Part shown: one piece after another, positions 1 through 8,752 of the stretch
Position numbering within the stretch: the stretch's first letter is position 1
Layout of the letters: every line of letters starts with the position of its first letter
NCBI GenBank assembly: GCA_045531905.1
Contig: JAZSEY010000017.1
Span: 1 to 64,000, forward strand
Direction: 5' to 3'
Length of the DNA stretch: 64,000 bases
From: RGIG6919 sp045531905
Lineage (GTDB): Bacteria; Bacillota; Clostridia; Lachnospirales; Lachnospiraceae
Program-made: the position numbers and the translations under genes
Notes under the pieces: generated by a model
Database searches by the model: none
What the model saw: the letters and a program-made list of their open reading frames with translations, nothing else
Told to the model about the DNA's origin: nothing

Positions 1-1
1 G

Positions 2-838
2 GTAGATGTGATTTTTACAGCGACACCGCAGGGATTTTTAGCAGGTGTTTTGACAGAAGAAATCTTACAGAAGACAAAAATCATTGATTTAAGTGCAGAT
101 TTTCGTATTAAAGATGTAAAGGTTTATGAAGAATGGTACAAAATTGAGCATAAGAGTCCACAGTTTATTGAAGAAGCAGTATATGGACTTTGTGAAATTA
201 ATCGTGATAAAGTAAAGAATGCAAGACTGGTAGCAAATCCGGGGTGTTATACAACTTGTTCGATTTTAACAGCGTATCCGTTGGTAAAAGAAGGATTGAT
301 TGATGCCAATACTTTGATTATTGATGCGAAATCCGGTACCTCCGGTGCAGGCCGTGGTGCAAAGGTGCAGAATCTGTTCTGTGAAGTAAATGAGAATATG
401 AAGGCATATGGTGTATTAAGTCACAGACATACTCCTGAGATTGAGGAGCAGTTGGGATATGCAGCAGGCGAAGATATGAAGATTATTTTCACACCACACC
501 TTGTTCCGATGAATAGAGGTATCTTGGTAACTGCTTATGCAAATCTTGCCAAGGATGTAGATTATGATACTGTTCGTGCAGCATATGACAAGTATTATGC
601 AGATGAGAAGTTTATTCGTGTGTTAGATAAGGGTGTATGTCCGGAGACCAGATGGGTTGAGGGAAGTAACTACGTGGATGTAAACTTTAAGTTAGATGAA
701 AGAACAAACCGTATTGTAGTGATGGGCGCTTTAGATAATGTAGTGAAGGGTGCCGCTGGTCAGGCAGTACAGAATATGAACTTGATGTTTGGGCTTCCAG
801 AGACAGAAGGTCTCTTAATGGCTCCAATGTTCCCTTAA
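2..838 (+). CDS. argC: N-acetyl-gamma-glutamyl-phosphate reductase, 5' end missing
   Basis: This enzyme reduces N-acetylglutamyl phosphate to the semialdehyde with NADPH, the third step of arginine synthesis. The reading frame is open to the first bases of the window, so the N-terminal NAD-binding part (roughly 70 residues) is lost and the GTG at 8 is not the real start. The remaining part carries the catalytic-cysteine motif NPGCYTT, the SGAGRGA loop and the HRHTPEIEEQL segment typical of ArgC. It is followed 36 bases later by argJ and then argB, a standard arginine operon. The identification is firm; the gene is partial only because of the window edge. Confidence 0.96.
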   Translation, partial: VDVIFTATPQGFLAGVLTEEILQKTKIIDLSADFRIKDVKVYEEWYKIEHKSPQFIEEAVYGLCEINRDKVKNARLVANPGCYTTCSILTAYPLVKEGLIDANTLIIDAKSGTSGAGRGAKVQNLFCEVNENMKAYGVLSHRHTPEIEEQLGYAAGEDMKIIFTPHLVPMNRGILVTAYANLAKDVDYDTVRAAYDKYYADEKFIRVLDKGVCPETRWVEGSNYVDVNFKLDERTNRIVVMGALDNVVKGAAGQAVQNMNLMFGLPETEGLLMAPMFP

Positions 839-874
839 GGGAGACTTACATATAAGAAAGAGAGTGTGAGGAAT

Positions 875-2107
875 ATGAGTATTCAGGTAATAGATGGTGG
901 CGTTACTGCTCCAAAAGGATATAAGGCATTTGGTTTAAGAGCCGGAATTAAGGCTGGTAAGACCAATAAAGATATGGCAATGGTATATTCAGAACAGCCT
1001 GCAACGGTAGCCGGAACATTTACATTAAATGTGGTAAAGGCAGCACCAGTACTTTGGGATAAGAAGATTGTGGAAGAGCAGGAAACTGCACAGGCGATTG
1101 TGGTAAATAGTGGTATTGCCAATGCCTGTACAGGGGACGTTGGTTATGAGAATGCAAAGACAATGGCTGAGGAGACAGGAAAGTTGTTGGGGCTTTCACC
1201 AGAGGCGGTTATCGTAGCTTCTACAGGTGTAATTGGTAAACAGTTAGATATGGATATCATTAACAACGGTATTAAAGCGTTTGAAGGAAAACTCTTAGAT
1301 ACAAGAGAAGGTGCTGTGCTTGCGGCAGAGGCTATCATGACAACAGATACCCATAAGAAGGAAATTGCAGTGGAGACTGTTATCGGTGGTAAAACAGTTA
1401 CTATCGGTGCTATGTGCAAGGGTTCCGGTATGATTCATCCAAACATGGGTACCATGCTAGGTTTCATTACCTCTGATGTGGCAATTAGCAAAGATTTGTT
1501 AGTTCAGGCTTTAAAGGCAAATGTTAAAGATACCTTTAATATGGTTTCTGTTGATGGAGATACTTCAACCAATGATACGGTTGTAATTTTGGCAAATGGT
1601 ATGGCAGAAAATGCTGTTATCACAGAAGAGAATGAAGATTATCATACATTTTGTGAGGCGTTAAATACCGTGAATACCTATCTTGCAAAACAGATAGCAG
1701 GTGACGGTGAGGGTGCTACCAGATTGTTAGAGGCAGTGGTGGTGAATGCACCGGATAAAGAAACTGCAGTGACATTAAGTAAGGCAATCATCACTTCCAA
1801 TCTGACAAAGGCTGCGGTGTTTGGTAAGGATGCAAACTGGGGACGTATTCTTTGTGCAATGGGATATTCTGGAGCACAGTTTGATCCATATAAGGTTGAT
1901 ATTACAATCAAGAGTGCAAATGGTGAGGCGATGCTCGTACAAAATGGTATGGCCACAGATTATGATGAGGCCTATGCAACGGAAATTTTATCACCAGAGC
2001 AGGTAAATATTTTGGCAGATATCAAGTCAGGTGATGCCACAGCTACAGCTTGGGGTTGTGATTTAACCTATGACTATGTTAAAATAAACGCTGATTATCG
2101 CTCATAG
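875..2107 (+). CDS. argJ: Bifunctional glutamate N-acetyltransferase / ornithine acetyltransferase ArgJ
   Basis: ArgJ transfers the acetyl group from N-acetylornithine to glutamate, making the cyclic arginine pathway; many ArgJ also use acetyl-CoA. The precursor cleaves itself before a conserved Thr. Here the motif reads KGSGMIHPNMGTMLGF, with Thr193 (from the ATG at 875) as the expected nucleophile and Gly in place of the usual Ala before it. A GTG at 866 is in frame, but it overlaps the purine-rich GAAAGAGAG ribosome-binding stretch, so ATG 875 is preferred. The length (about 410 residues) is normal. It lies between argC and argB in one transcription unit. Confidence 0.95.
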   Translation: MSIQVIDGGVTAPKGYKAFGLRAGIKAGKTNKDMAMVYSEQPATVAGTFTLNVVKAAPVLWDKKIVEEQETAQAIVVNSGIANACTGDVGYENAKTMAEETGKLLGLSPEAVIVASTGVIGKQLDMDIINNGIKAFEGKLLDTREGAVLAAEAIMTTDTHKKEIAVETVIGGKTVTIGAMCKGSGMIHPNMGTMLGFITSDVAISKDLLVQALKANVKDTFNMVSVDGDTSTNDTVVILANGMAENAVITEENEDYHTFCEALNTVNTYLAKQIAGDGEGATRLLEAVVVNAPDKETAVTLSKAIITSNLTKAAVFGKDANWGRILCAMGYSGAQFDPYKVDITIKSANGEAMLVQNGMATDYDEAYATEILSPEQVNILADIKSGDATATAWGCDLTYDYVKINADYRS

Positions 2108-2130
2108 AAAGCGGAAGAGGAGTGAATATA

Positions 2131-3015
2131 ATGAACAATAAAGAAATGGATCATGTAATTGTAAAAGCACAAACTCTGATTGAGGCATTGCCATATATTA
2201 AGAAATTCAATGGCAAGAAAATCGTAGTAAAATACGGTGGAAGTGCTATGTTAGATGAAAATTTAAAGTATAATGTAATCAAAGACGTGGCATTACTAAA
2301 GTTAATCGGATTAAAGCCAATCATCGTCCATGGTGGTGGTAAGGAAATTAGTTCATGGGTAAAAAAGGTTGGAAAAGAGCCTGAATTTATCAATGGTCTG
2401 CGTGTTACAGATTTAGAGACCATGGAGATTGCCGAGATGGTACTTTCTAAGGTAAATAAAGGTCTTGTACAGATGATGCAGGAGCTTGGTTTAAATGCTG
2501 TCGGTATCAGTGGTAAGGACGGCGATTTGATGAAGGTTAGAAAGAAACTTTCAAACGGTAAGGATATCGGATTTGTTGGCGAGGTAACAGAGGTGGATAG
2601 CAGACTGTTAGATACCTTGATTGACAATGATTTTATCCCGGTTATTGCCCCTATCGGTTCCAGTGATGATTATGAAAGCTACAATATCAATGCAGATGAT
2701 GCGGCTTGCGCAATTGCCACATCTATCAATGCAGAAAAACTTGTATTCCTGACTGATATCGAGGGTATCTTTGTAGACCCTACTGATAAGTCTACCTTGA
2801 TTTCTGAAATGGATATACAGCAGGCACAGGAATATATTGATAAGGGAATTGTTGGTGGCGGAATGCTTCCAAAACTTACCAACTGTATCGATGCCATTAA
2901 GAATGGTGTATCCCGTGTCCACGTATTAGATGGACGTGTAGAGCATTGTTTATTGCTTGAGTTCTTTACTGAAAAGGGTATTGGTACTGCGATTTTGAAG
3001 GAGCCATTGTTTTAA
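2131..3015 (+). CDS. argB: Acetylglutamate kinase
   Basis: ArgB phosphorylates N-acetylglutamate. The amino acid kinase fold is clear: KYGGSAM near the N-terminus for phosphate binding, PIIVHGGGKEIS for the substrate loop, and GGGMLPKL towards the C-terminus. An N-terminal helix precedes the kinase core, a feature of hexameric, arginine-inhibited NAGKs, so feedback control by arginine is likely (inference). ATG 2131 is chosen because AGAGGAG sits 8 bases upstream; the in-frame GTG at 2122 overlaps that site. It is the last arg gene here. argD and argF do not follow. Confidence 0.95.
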   Translation: MNNKEMDHVIVKAQTLIEALPYIKKFNGKKIVVKYGGSAMLDENLKYNVIKDVALLKLIGLKPIIVHGGGKEISSWVKKVGKEPEFINGLRVTDLETMEIAEMVLSKVNKGLVQMMQELGLNAVGISGKDGDLMKVRKKLSNGKDIGFVGEVTEVDSRLLDTLIDNDFIPVIAPIGSSDDYESYNINADDAACAIATSINAEKLVFLTDIEGIFVDPTDKSTLISEMDIQQAQEYIDKGIVGGGMLPKLTNCIDAIKNGVSRVHVLDGRVEHCLLLEFFTEKGIGTAILKEPLF

Positions 3016-3029
3016 TATTTTATAATGGG

Positions 3030-4433
3030 ATGAATATGAGAATTAAAAAGAATGTAATACAGTCTGTATTCTTATTAGGGTGTGCAATGTTACTTTCCGG
3101 CTGTGGAAAACAGGAGGAAGCCACCACCACAGAAGAAGTTTATGTTCCTGTGACATATGAGTCTATGGAACAGACATTACTTGCTGAGATGGAACAGGAA
3201 CTGGCTGAAAAGGAAACATTTTCATCGGGGAATGCAGATGAAACAGACACAACAGAACAATTGGTTACAGATGTAACTGAGGCTGACACAAGTGCTAGCG
3301 AGGATTCTACTACAGAGACTTTGGCTGTCAAGGATAGTATTGAGTTTTGGTATGAGGATGTAAATGACTTAGAGTATATCAAAGCGGCAGCGTTAGCATT
3401 TGAGGAAAGATACGGCATTCATGTAGACTACATTTTACATGAGGATGCGGATATTTTAGCAGCCATAAATGATGCAAATGCGGTGGGAATAGGACCTGAT
3501 GCATATATGTTGTCAAATGATTTGCTTCAAAAAGCACGTCTTTCTGGCTTGGTGGATAAAAATGCTTATTACGATGAGCAATTTTGGGCAGATAATTTCC
3601 CTCAAGTGGCAAAAAATGCATTATCCAGTGGAATTGGTGTATATGGATATCCGGTTTATTTAGATACCTATTTTATGCTGTATGACCAGGATTTAGCAGG
3701 CGAGCCTGTTACCATTGAGAACGTATTAGAGTTTTCCGAGAAGTTTGTGGATGATGAAAACAAAAAAGAGATTTTTAAATGGGATATCTCAGATCCATTT
3801 TATAATTTCATGTTCTTAGGAGGATATGCCAGTCTTTTAGGTGCGTCGGGTGAAGATGCTTCTCAGTTTGATGTTACCAATGAGTATGTGGTTGAGTCCA
3901 TGACGTATTTCCAGTCCATGCATGAGATACTGTCCATGGAAATAGAAGATAGCAGTTACGCTAAAATTAAGAACAAAATTAAAAAGCATAAGTTGATATA
4001 TGCCATTTGTAAAACAGATATTTTACCGATTTTGGCATCTACGGAGAATTCCTACAAATTATCAAAATTACCAAAATTGACAGAGAAACTGGATTCTGGT
4101 TCTTTGTCAATCACATATGCGGCATGTGTGAATCCTTATGCAGATAGTTTGTCTGCGGCAAATTTGTTTAGCATTTTCTTGTCCTACGAATATAGTCAGG
4201 AAATGTTTGCATTAAACAGAAAGATTGCCACCAGAAGTTCAATTACAAGAACTGATGAAAATGATATTTTGATTTACGAGCAGTATACACAATCCAATAC
4301 CATACCAAAGGCTTTGGAAATGGGGGACTTTTGGACCTACAGTGAGCTAGCATTTTCGAAAATTTGGGAAGGTGAGGATGTGAAGACTGAGCTCACTAAT
4401 TTGCAGGAATTGATTCGACAACGTTTGAATTGA
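3030..4433 (+). CDS. Extracellular solute-binding-like lipoprotein
   Basis: The N-terminus is a lipoprotein signal (charged MNMRIKK, hydrophobic stretch, lipobox LLSGC near residue 25). A Thr/Glu/Ser-rich linker to about residue 95 follows. The rest resembles the family 1 (maltose/sugar-type) ABC solute-binding fold, for example FWYEDVND, AFEERYGI and AYMLSNDLLQKA. No permease or ATPase gene is adjacent, so it is an orphan and its ligand is unknown. It starts 14 bases after argB and probably shares its transcript. The ribosome-binding site is poor; ATG 3036 is an equally possible start. Confidence 0.75.
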   Translation: MNMRIKKNVIQSVFLLGCAMLLSGCGKQEEATTTEEVYVPVTYESMEQTLLAEMEQELAEKETFSSGNADETDTTEQLVTDVTEADTSASEDSTTETLAVKDSIEFWYEDVNDLEYIKAAALAFEERYGIHVDYILHEDADILAAINDANAVGIGPDAYMLSNDLLQKARLSGLVDKNAYYDEQFWADNFPQVAKNALSSGIGVYGYPVYLDTYFMLYDQDLAGEPVTIENVLEFSEKFVDDENKKEIFKWDISDPFYNFMFLGGYASLLGASGEDASQFDVTNEYVVESMTYFQSMHEILSMEIEDSSYAKIKNKIKKHKLIYAICKTDILPILASTENSYKLSKLPKLTEKLDSGSLSITYAACVNPYADSLSAANLFSIFLSYEYSQEMFALNRKIATRSSITRTDENDILIYEQYTQSNTIPKALEMGDFWTYSELAFSKIWEGEDVKTELTNLQELIRQRLN

Positions 4434-4464
4434 TAGAATAAAAAACTATAGATTTCATACAATA

Positions 4465-4494
4465 AAGGCAGAAGCTTAGGTTTCTGTCTTTTTA
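4465..4494 (+). terminator. Rho-independent terminator after the arg/lipoprotein operon
   Basis: A 9-bp stem (AAGGCAGAA with TTCTGTCTT, one G-U pair), an 8-base loop and a run of T close the transcription unit. Confidence 0.8.
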
Positions 4495-4519
4495 TATTGC
4501 ATGAAATGAGGTGGAAATT

Positions 4520-4957
4520 GTGTGGGGTATTGTGATTGCATTGATATCCGGAGTGCTGATGAGTATTCAGGGCGTATTTAATACAGGTGTTACAAAACAA
4601 ACAGGAATGTGGATTACTAACAGTTGGGTGCAGTTTACCGGGTTTCTTGTTTGTGTGGTAGGTTGGTTTATTATGGAGAAAAATAAGACTTCCATTGGCA
4701 GTTTATTTCAGGTGGATAATAAGTACATGTTGCTGGGTGGTGTGATCGGAGCATTTATTACTTTAACTGTGATTCAAAGTATGGGGCAATTAGGACCGGC
4801 AAAGGCTGTGTTAATTATCGTGATCTCCCAAGTGGCAGCGGCTTATCTGATAGAACTATTTGGTTGGTTCGGTGTGGAGAAGGCGATGTTCTCAGTACGA
4901 AAACTAATTGGGATTTTAATAGCAGTTGGAGGACTTGTTTTGTTTAAATGGGAATAA
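4520..4957 (+). CDS. DMT-superfamily membrane protein, YdcZ (DUF606) type
   Basis: A short, very hydrophobic protein with four to five membrane segments, matching the half-size YdcZ/DUF606 branch of the drug/metabolite transporter superfamily; the N-terminal SGVLMSIQGVFN and the ILIAVGGLVLFKW end are typical. Such half-size proteins are thought to act as dimers; the substrate is unknown. GTG 4520 is preferred because GAGGTGG lies just upstream, whereas the in-frame GTG at 4511 has no ribosome-binding site. It stands alone between a terminator and the comEA promoter. Confidence 0.75.
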   Translation: MWGIVIALISGVLMSIQGVFNTGVTKQTGMWITNSWVQFTGFLVCVVGWFIMEKNKTSIGSLFQVDNKYMLLGGVIGAFITLTVIQSMGQLGPAKAVLIIVISQVAAAYLIELFGWFGVEKAMFSVRKLIGILIAVGGLVLFKWE

Positions 4958-5015
4958 TTATAAAAATTGCCATGAAAAGAAATGAAATTGTAAGATATTT
5001 CGTGGATTTTATGAG

Positions 5016-5044
5016 TTGTCAAATTGTTACAAATTGATTACAAT
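5016..5044 (+). promoter_or_regulatory. Sigma-A-type promoter for the comEA operon
   Basis: TTGTCA, a 17-base spacer and TACAAT match the vegetative consensus closely. The site lies 45 bases upstream of comEA and is the only strong promoter seen before the closely packed comEA to comEC genes. Confidence 0.75.
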
Positions 5045-5089
5045 AAATTAAGGTTCTAATTCTATGCTTGCATATAGTGGGAGGTTTGT

Positions 5090-5638
5090 ATGAATATACG
5101 ATATGCGATCATAGAGATGATGATTTGTCTGTGCTTTGTTTTTTGTACAGGGTGTCAGACAACAGAGAAAATTCATGTGGAATTCAAAACTGAAGAATGG
5201 AGTACGCAGTATGCCACAGAGGAGAATGATTCTGCGGAGCGTGCTGTCATTTGCGTGGATGTCTGTGGTGAGGTTTTGTCACCGGGAGTTTATGTGTTGG
5301 CAGAAGGTTCCAGGGTATGCGATGCCATAGAGGCTGCAGGCGGATTAACTGCTGATGCGGCTAGAGAATCTGTGAATATGGCCAGAATCATTGCAGATGG
5401 TGAACAGATTATTGTGACTGCAAAGACACAGGCAGGCATTACGGATAGCAAGGTGAATATTAATACTGCAACAATAGAGGAACTTTGTGCATTGCCAGGA
5501 TTAGGAGAGGCGAAGGCAGAAGCAATAATTTCCTATCGGAAGTCACATGGATATTTTCGAACAATAGAAGATTTAATGAAGGTAACCGGCATAAAAGAAG
5601 GTTTATTTCAAAAGATAAAGGATAAGATTAGAGTATAG
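5090..5638 (+). CDS. comEA: ComEA-like DNA-binding lipoprotein (SLBB + helix-hairpin-helix)
   Basis: ComEA binds incoming double-stranded DNA at the cell surface during transformation. The product has a lipoprotein signal (VFCTGC), an SLBB domain (VDVCGEVLSPGVYVL... DAIEAAGGLT, about residues 56-110) and a C-terminal pair of helix-hairpin-helix motifs (NINTATIEELCALPGLG... LMKVTGIKEG, about 122-182). Classical ComEA uses a transmembrane anchor; this one appears lipid-anchored. It is first in an operon that ends with comEC, which supports the function. The ribosome-binding site is GGGAGG. Confidence 0.88.
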   Translation: MNIRYAIIEMMICLCFVFCTGCQTTEKIHVEFKTEEWSTQYATEENDSAERAVICVDVCGEVLSPGVYVLAEGSRVCDAIEAAGGLTADAARESVNMARIIADGEQIIVTAKTQAGITDSKVNINTATIEELCALPGLGEAKAEAIISYRKSHGYFRTIEDLMKVTGIKEGLFQKIKDKIRV

Positions 5639-5650
5639 CGAGGTATTGTA

Positions 5651-6337
5651 ATGAAGAAGGTTTTGGTTGTTGATGATGAAAAGTTAATTGTAAAGGGTAT
5701 TAAGTTCAGTTTAGAACAGGATGATATGGTAGTAGATGCGGCTTATGATGGAGAGACCGCATTAGAGATGATTAAGCAGAATTCCTACGATATTATTTTG
5801 TTGGACATCATGCTTCCGGGATTAACAGGTTTGGAAATTTGCCAACAGGTTCGTGAATTTTCCAATGTTCCAATCATCATGTTGACAGCCAAGGGCGATG
5901 ATATGGACAAGATTATCGGTTTTGATTATGGTGCCGATGATTACATTACAAAGCCTTTCAATATTATGGTAGTAAAGGCGAGAATTAAAGCGCTTCTTAG
6001 AAGAAATGGCAGAAAAGAGGTTGCTGCAAAACCTACAAATCAAATTGTAGCAGGTGAATTAAAATTAGATTGTGATAGCAGAAGAGCTTACATAGGTGAA
6101 AAAGAAGTAAACTTGACTGCGAAGGAATTTGACATACTTGTGTTGTTGTTAAATAATCCGAATAAAGTCTATTCAAGAGAGGCATTGCTAAAGGCAATTT
6201 GGGGAGAGGATTATCCTGGTGATGCAAGAACCGTAGATGTTCATGTTAGAAGACTTCGTGAGAAGATTGAAACGAATCCAGGAGATCCAAAGTATGTATA
6301 TACAAAATGGGGAGTAGGATACTATTTCCGTGGCTAA
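5651..6337 (+). CDS. OmpR/PhoB-family response regulator
   Basis: It has a receiver domain with acidic pocket DD (residues 8-9), phospho-acceptor Asp52 in ILLDIMLPG and the conserved Lys of TKPF. A winged-helix DNA-binding domain (about 130-228) with the ending RTVDVHVRRLREKIE... TKWGVGYYFRG follows. It lies 12 bases after comEA and 25 bases before its kinase, so the two form a two-component pair. Targets are unknown; its position suggests control of the surrounding surface/competence genes or of cell-envelope functions. Confidence 0.93.
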   Translation: MKKVLVVDDEKLIVKGIKFSLEQDDMVVDAAYDGETALEMIKQNSYDIILLDIMLPGLTGLEICQQVREFSNVPIIMLTAKGDDMDKIIGFDYGADDYITKPFNIMVVKARIKALLRRNGRKEVAAKPTNQIVAGELKLDCDSRRAYIGEKEVNLTAKEFDILVLLLNNPNKVYSREALLKAIWGEDYPGDARTVDVHVRRLREKIETNPGDPKYVYTKWGVGYYFRG

Positions 6338-6362
6338 TGACAGATGACAGGATGGGTTTATC

Positions 6363-7799
6363 ATGAAAACCTTTTTTAAGAATAAAAAGTGGATATCTCG
6401 TGTACGTAGTATGGAATATGTATTGTTTTGGACATTTTTACTGGTGTCCGTTGTCATGCATATGGCATATTCCTATTACACATTTTATTCCTACAACAAG
6501 AAAAGTGAAGAATTGTTGTTTGCACAGATGACGAGTGAATGTAATATTTTGTCAGATCAGATTATGGCAAATAGTTTTGCAATCCAGAATTCTCAAGATA
6601 ACTTAGCGATTGAGATTGACCAGATGGCAAATGTAATGGATGGACGAATTGTCGTTGTAGATGCCACATATAAGATCGTCAAAGATACATACACCATTGA
6701 GCAGGATAAGTATATGATTTCGCCGGATGTATTTCGTGTGATGTCAGGCAAAGAGCCGATGATTACACATAGTACCGACGAGTATCTGGAAATTATTCTT
6801 CCAATTGATAATGCGGATAAAGTAATTTATGGCGCTATTATCATGACGACATCTACTCAGGACATTGTTGCAACGAATGAATATATCGCACAGCAGGGTA
6901 ATACGCTGAATGCGATTTTTGTTGTTTTGTCATTTATGCTGGCGTTGGCGTTATCTAAGATGTTAACGAAAGGTCTTGTAAAGGTAAACAAAAAACTGGA
7001 ATATCTTTGTAATGGACATATGGATGAGATGGTTGAGGTAACCGGTTTTGAAGAGGTTGAAAACATCAGCGAAGCCATTGATCAGTTGATTACAAAGATG
7101 CAGGTTTTGGAAGAATCGCGTCAGGAATTTGTTTCTAACGTGTCACATGAGTTGAAGACACCAATTACCTCCATGAAGGTATTAGCTGATTCCCTTCTGA
7201 TGCAGGAGGATGTACCTGCAATTACCTATCGTGAATTTTTGGTGGACATTGTAGAAGAGATTGAACGAGAAAATGCGATTATCAATGATTTATTAACATT
7301 GGTGAAAACAGACAAGAAGTCAGCAGCACTGGATATTGAACCAGTGAATATGAATGCGTTGTTGGAGTTATTGTTAAAACGCTTGCGTCCATTGGCGGCA
7401 AGAAGAAATATTGAATTGGAGTATGAAAGCGTAAGAGAAGTTGTGGCAGAGGTAGATGAGGTGAAGCTTTCTCTTGCAATTTCAAATCTCATTGAAAATG
7501 CAATTAAATATAACAAGGATAACGGCTGGGTGAAGGTGTATCTTAATGCTGACCACAAGTACTTTTATATAAAAGTACAGGATTCCGGTGTTGGTATTCC
7601 GGAGGATTGCCAGGATCAGATATTTGAACGTTTTTATCGTGTGGATAAGGCGAGAACCAGACAAACAGGTGGTACCGGTTTAGGTTTGGCGATTACACGT
7701 AATGCAATTCTTTTACACAAGGGTGCCGTAAAGGTGTACTCAGAGGTTGGTGAGGGAACGACATTTACGGTTAGAATCCCTCTGAATTATATTGCATAG
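6363..7799 (+). CDS. Sensor histidine kinase
   Basis: A membrane sensor kinase with two membrane segments (about residues 19-41 and 184-203) flanking an extracellular sensor of about 140 residues. A HAMP-like linker, the dimerisation/phospho-acceptor helix with His262 in VSHELKTPITS, and the HATPase domain with N box (ISNLIENAIKYN), G1 (DSGVGIP), F box and G2 (GGTGLGLAI) follow. It is the partner of the regulator just upstream. The gene after it encodes a GerMN-domain lipoprotein that could contact the external sensor region (inference). Confidence 0.93.
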   Translation: MKTFFKNKKWISRVRSMEYVLFWTFLLVSVVMHMAYSYYTFYSYNKKSEELLFAQMTSECNILSDQIMANSFAIQNSQDNLAIEIDQMANVMDGRIVVVDATYKIVKDTYTIEQDKYMISPDVFRVMSGKEPMITHSTDEYLEIILPIDNADKVIYGAIIMTTSTQDIVATNEYIAQQGNTLNAIFVVLSFMLALALSKMLTKGLVKVNKKLEYLCNGHMDEMVEVTGFEEVENISEAIDQLITKMQVLEESRQEFVSNVSHELKTPITSMKVLADSLLMQEDVPAITYREFLVDIVEEIERENAIINDLLTLVKTDKKSAALDIEPVNMNALLELLLKRLRPLAARRNIELEYESVREVVAEVDEVKLSLAISNLIENAIKYNKDNGWVKVYLNADHKYFYIKVQDSGVGIPEDCQDQIFERFYRVDKARTRQTGGTGLGLAITRNAILLHKGAVKVYSEVGEGTTFTVRIPLNYIA

Positions 7800-7810
7800 C
7801 AGGTGATGAG

Positions 7811-8749
7811 ATGAAAAAGAGACTTTATGTATTGATATATTGTTTGGTATTACTTTTGACAGGTTGTAATACCGGCAATACTACAACAGAAGCAACTGAA
7901 AATCCAAATGACGTCATTCTTTATTATATTGATGATGAAGAAATGAAACTCAAGGAAATGTCATATCGTTGTGCTGATATCACAGATGCAAACAAGACGA
8001 TTGACGAGTTGATTAAGCAGTTATTTACAGTGACGGAACGTAATAAAAAGCAGACACTTCCTTTGCCGGAATTTATGTCGTATAAAAGCTATGAACTGTT
8101 GGATAGAGGCGTGTTGTCTTTCCACATGGATATCACATATCAAGACGGTATGAAGGGATTAGAAACGCTTTGTAAAGCGGCCATAGTAAAAAGCTTTTGT
8201 CAGTTGGAGTATGTGGATGTTGTGGTTTTTAATATGAATAATTTGGCAATTAGTGATGAAACTGGGCTAATCGTGGAAACGTATCAAGGAGATGACTTTG
8301 TAATTGCTTCTGCATCAGACGGATATTTGCAAAAGGGTCAAATCATGATTTATTTTGCAAATGAGGATGCTTCAGCGCTGAAAGCGTACGCAAAATCAGT
8401 AGAGATTACGAATAACGTATCGTTGGAACAGGTTGTCATTGATGCGTTGCTGACAGGTCCGCTACGAGAAGGCTATATGGCGACGATGCCGGCAGGAACT
8501 GTACTAAATAAGATTTCTGTTAAGGACGGTACAGCTTATGTGAATTTTAATGAGAGTTTTACAGGGAGTGTTGATAATGTAACCAGTGAGCTTACAATCT
8601 ACTCTGTGGTGAATTCTTTAGTAGAATTACCTACCATTAGCAGAGTGCAAATTTTGATTGGTGGACAAAAACAAGAGCTTTATAGAGAGACGGTGGATAT
8701 ATCTACAACTCTAGAGCGTAATTTAGATATTATTGAAATCGAGGAGTAA
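7811..8749 (+). CDS. Lipoprotein with tandem GerMN domains
   Basis: The signal peptide ends in lipobox LLLTGC, so the protein is expected to be lipid-anchored outside the membrane. Two repeats of the GerMN (sporulation/germination) domain follow, about residues 35-165 and 178-300. The second has the typical LLTGPLREGYMATMPAGT... VKDGTAYVNFNESF pattern. GerMN domains occur in GerM of spore formers and in LpqB, the accessory lipoprotein of the MtrAB two-component system of actinobacteria. Its position 11 bases after a sensor kinase gene resembles the LpqB arrangement. A role in kinase modulation or in sporulation is possible. Confidence 0.82.
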   Translation: MKKRLYVLIYCLVLLLTGCNTGNTTTEATENPNDVILYYIDDEEMKLKEMSYRCADITDANKTIDELIKQLFTVTERNKKQTLPLPEFMSYKSYELLDRGVLSFHMDITYQDGMKGLETLCKAAIVKSFCQLEYVDVVVFNMNNLAISDETGLIVETYQGDDFVIASASDGYLQKGQIMIYFANEDASALKAYAKSVEITNNVSLEQVVIDALLTGPLREGYMATMPAGTVLNKISVKDGTAYVNFNESFTGSVDNVTSELTIYSVVNSLVELPTISRVQILIGGQKQELYRETVDISTTLERNLDIIEIEE

Positions 8750-8752
8750 AAA

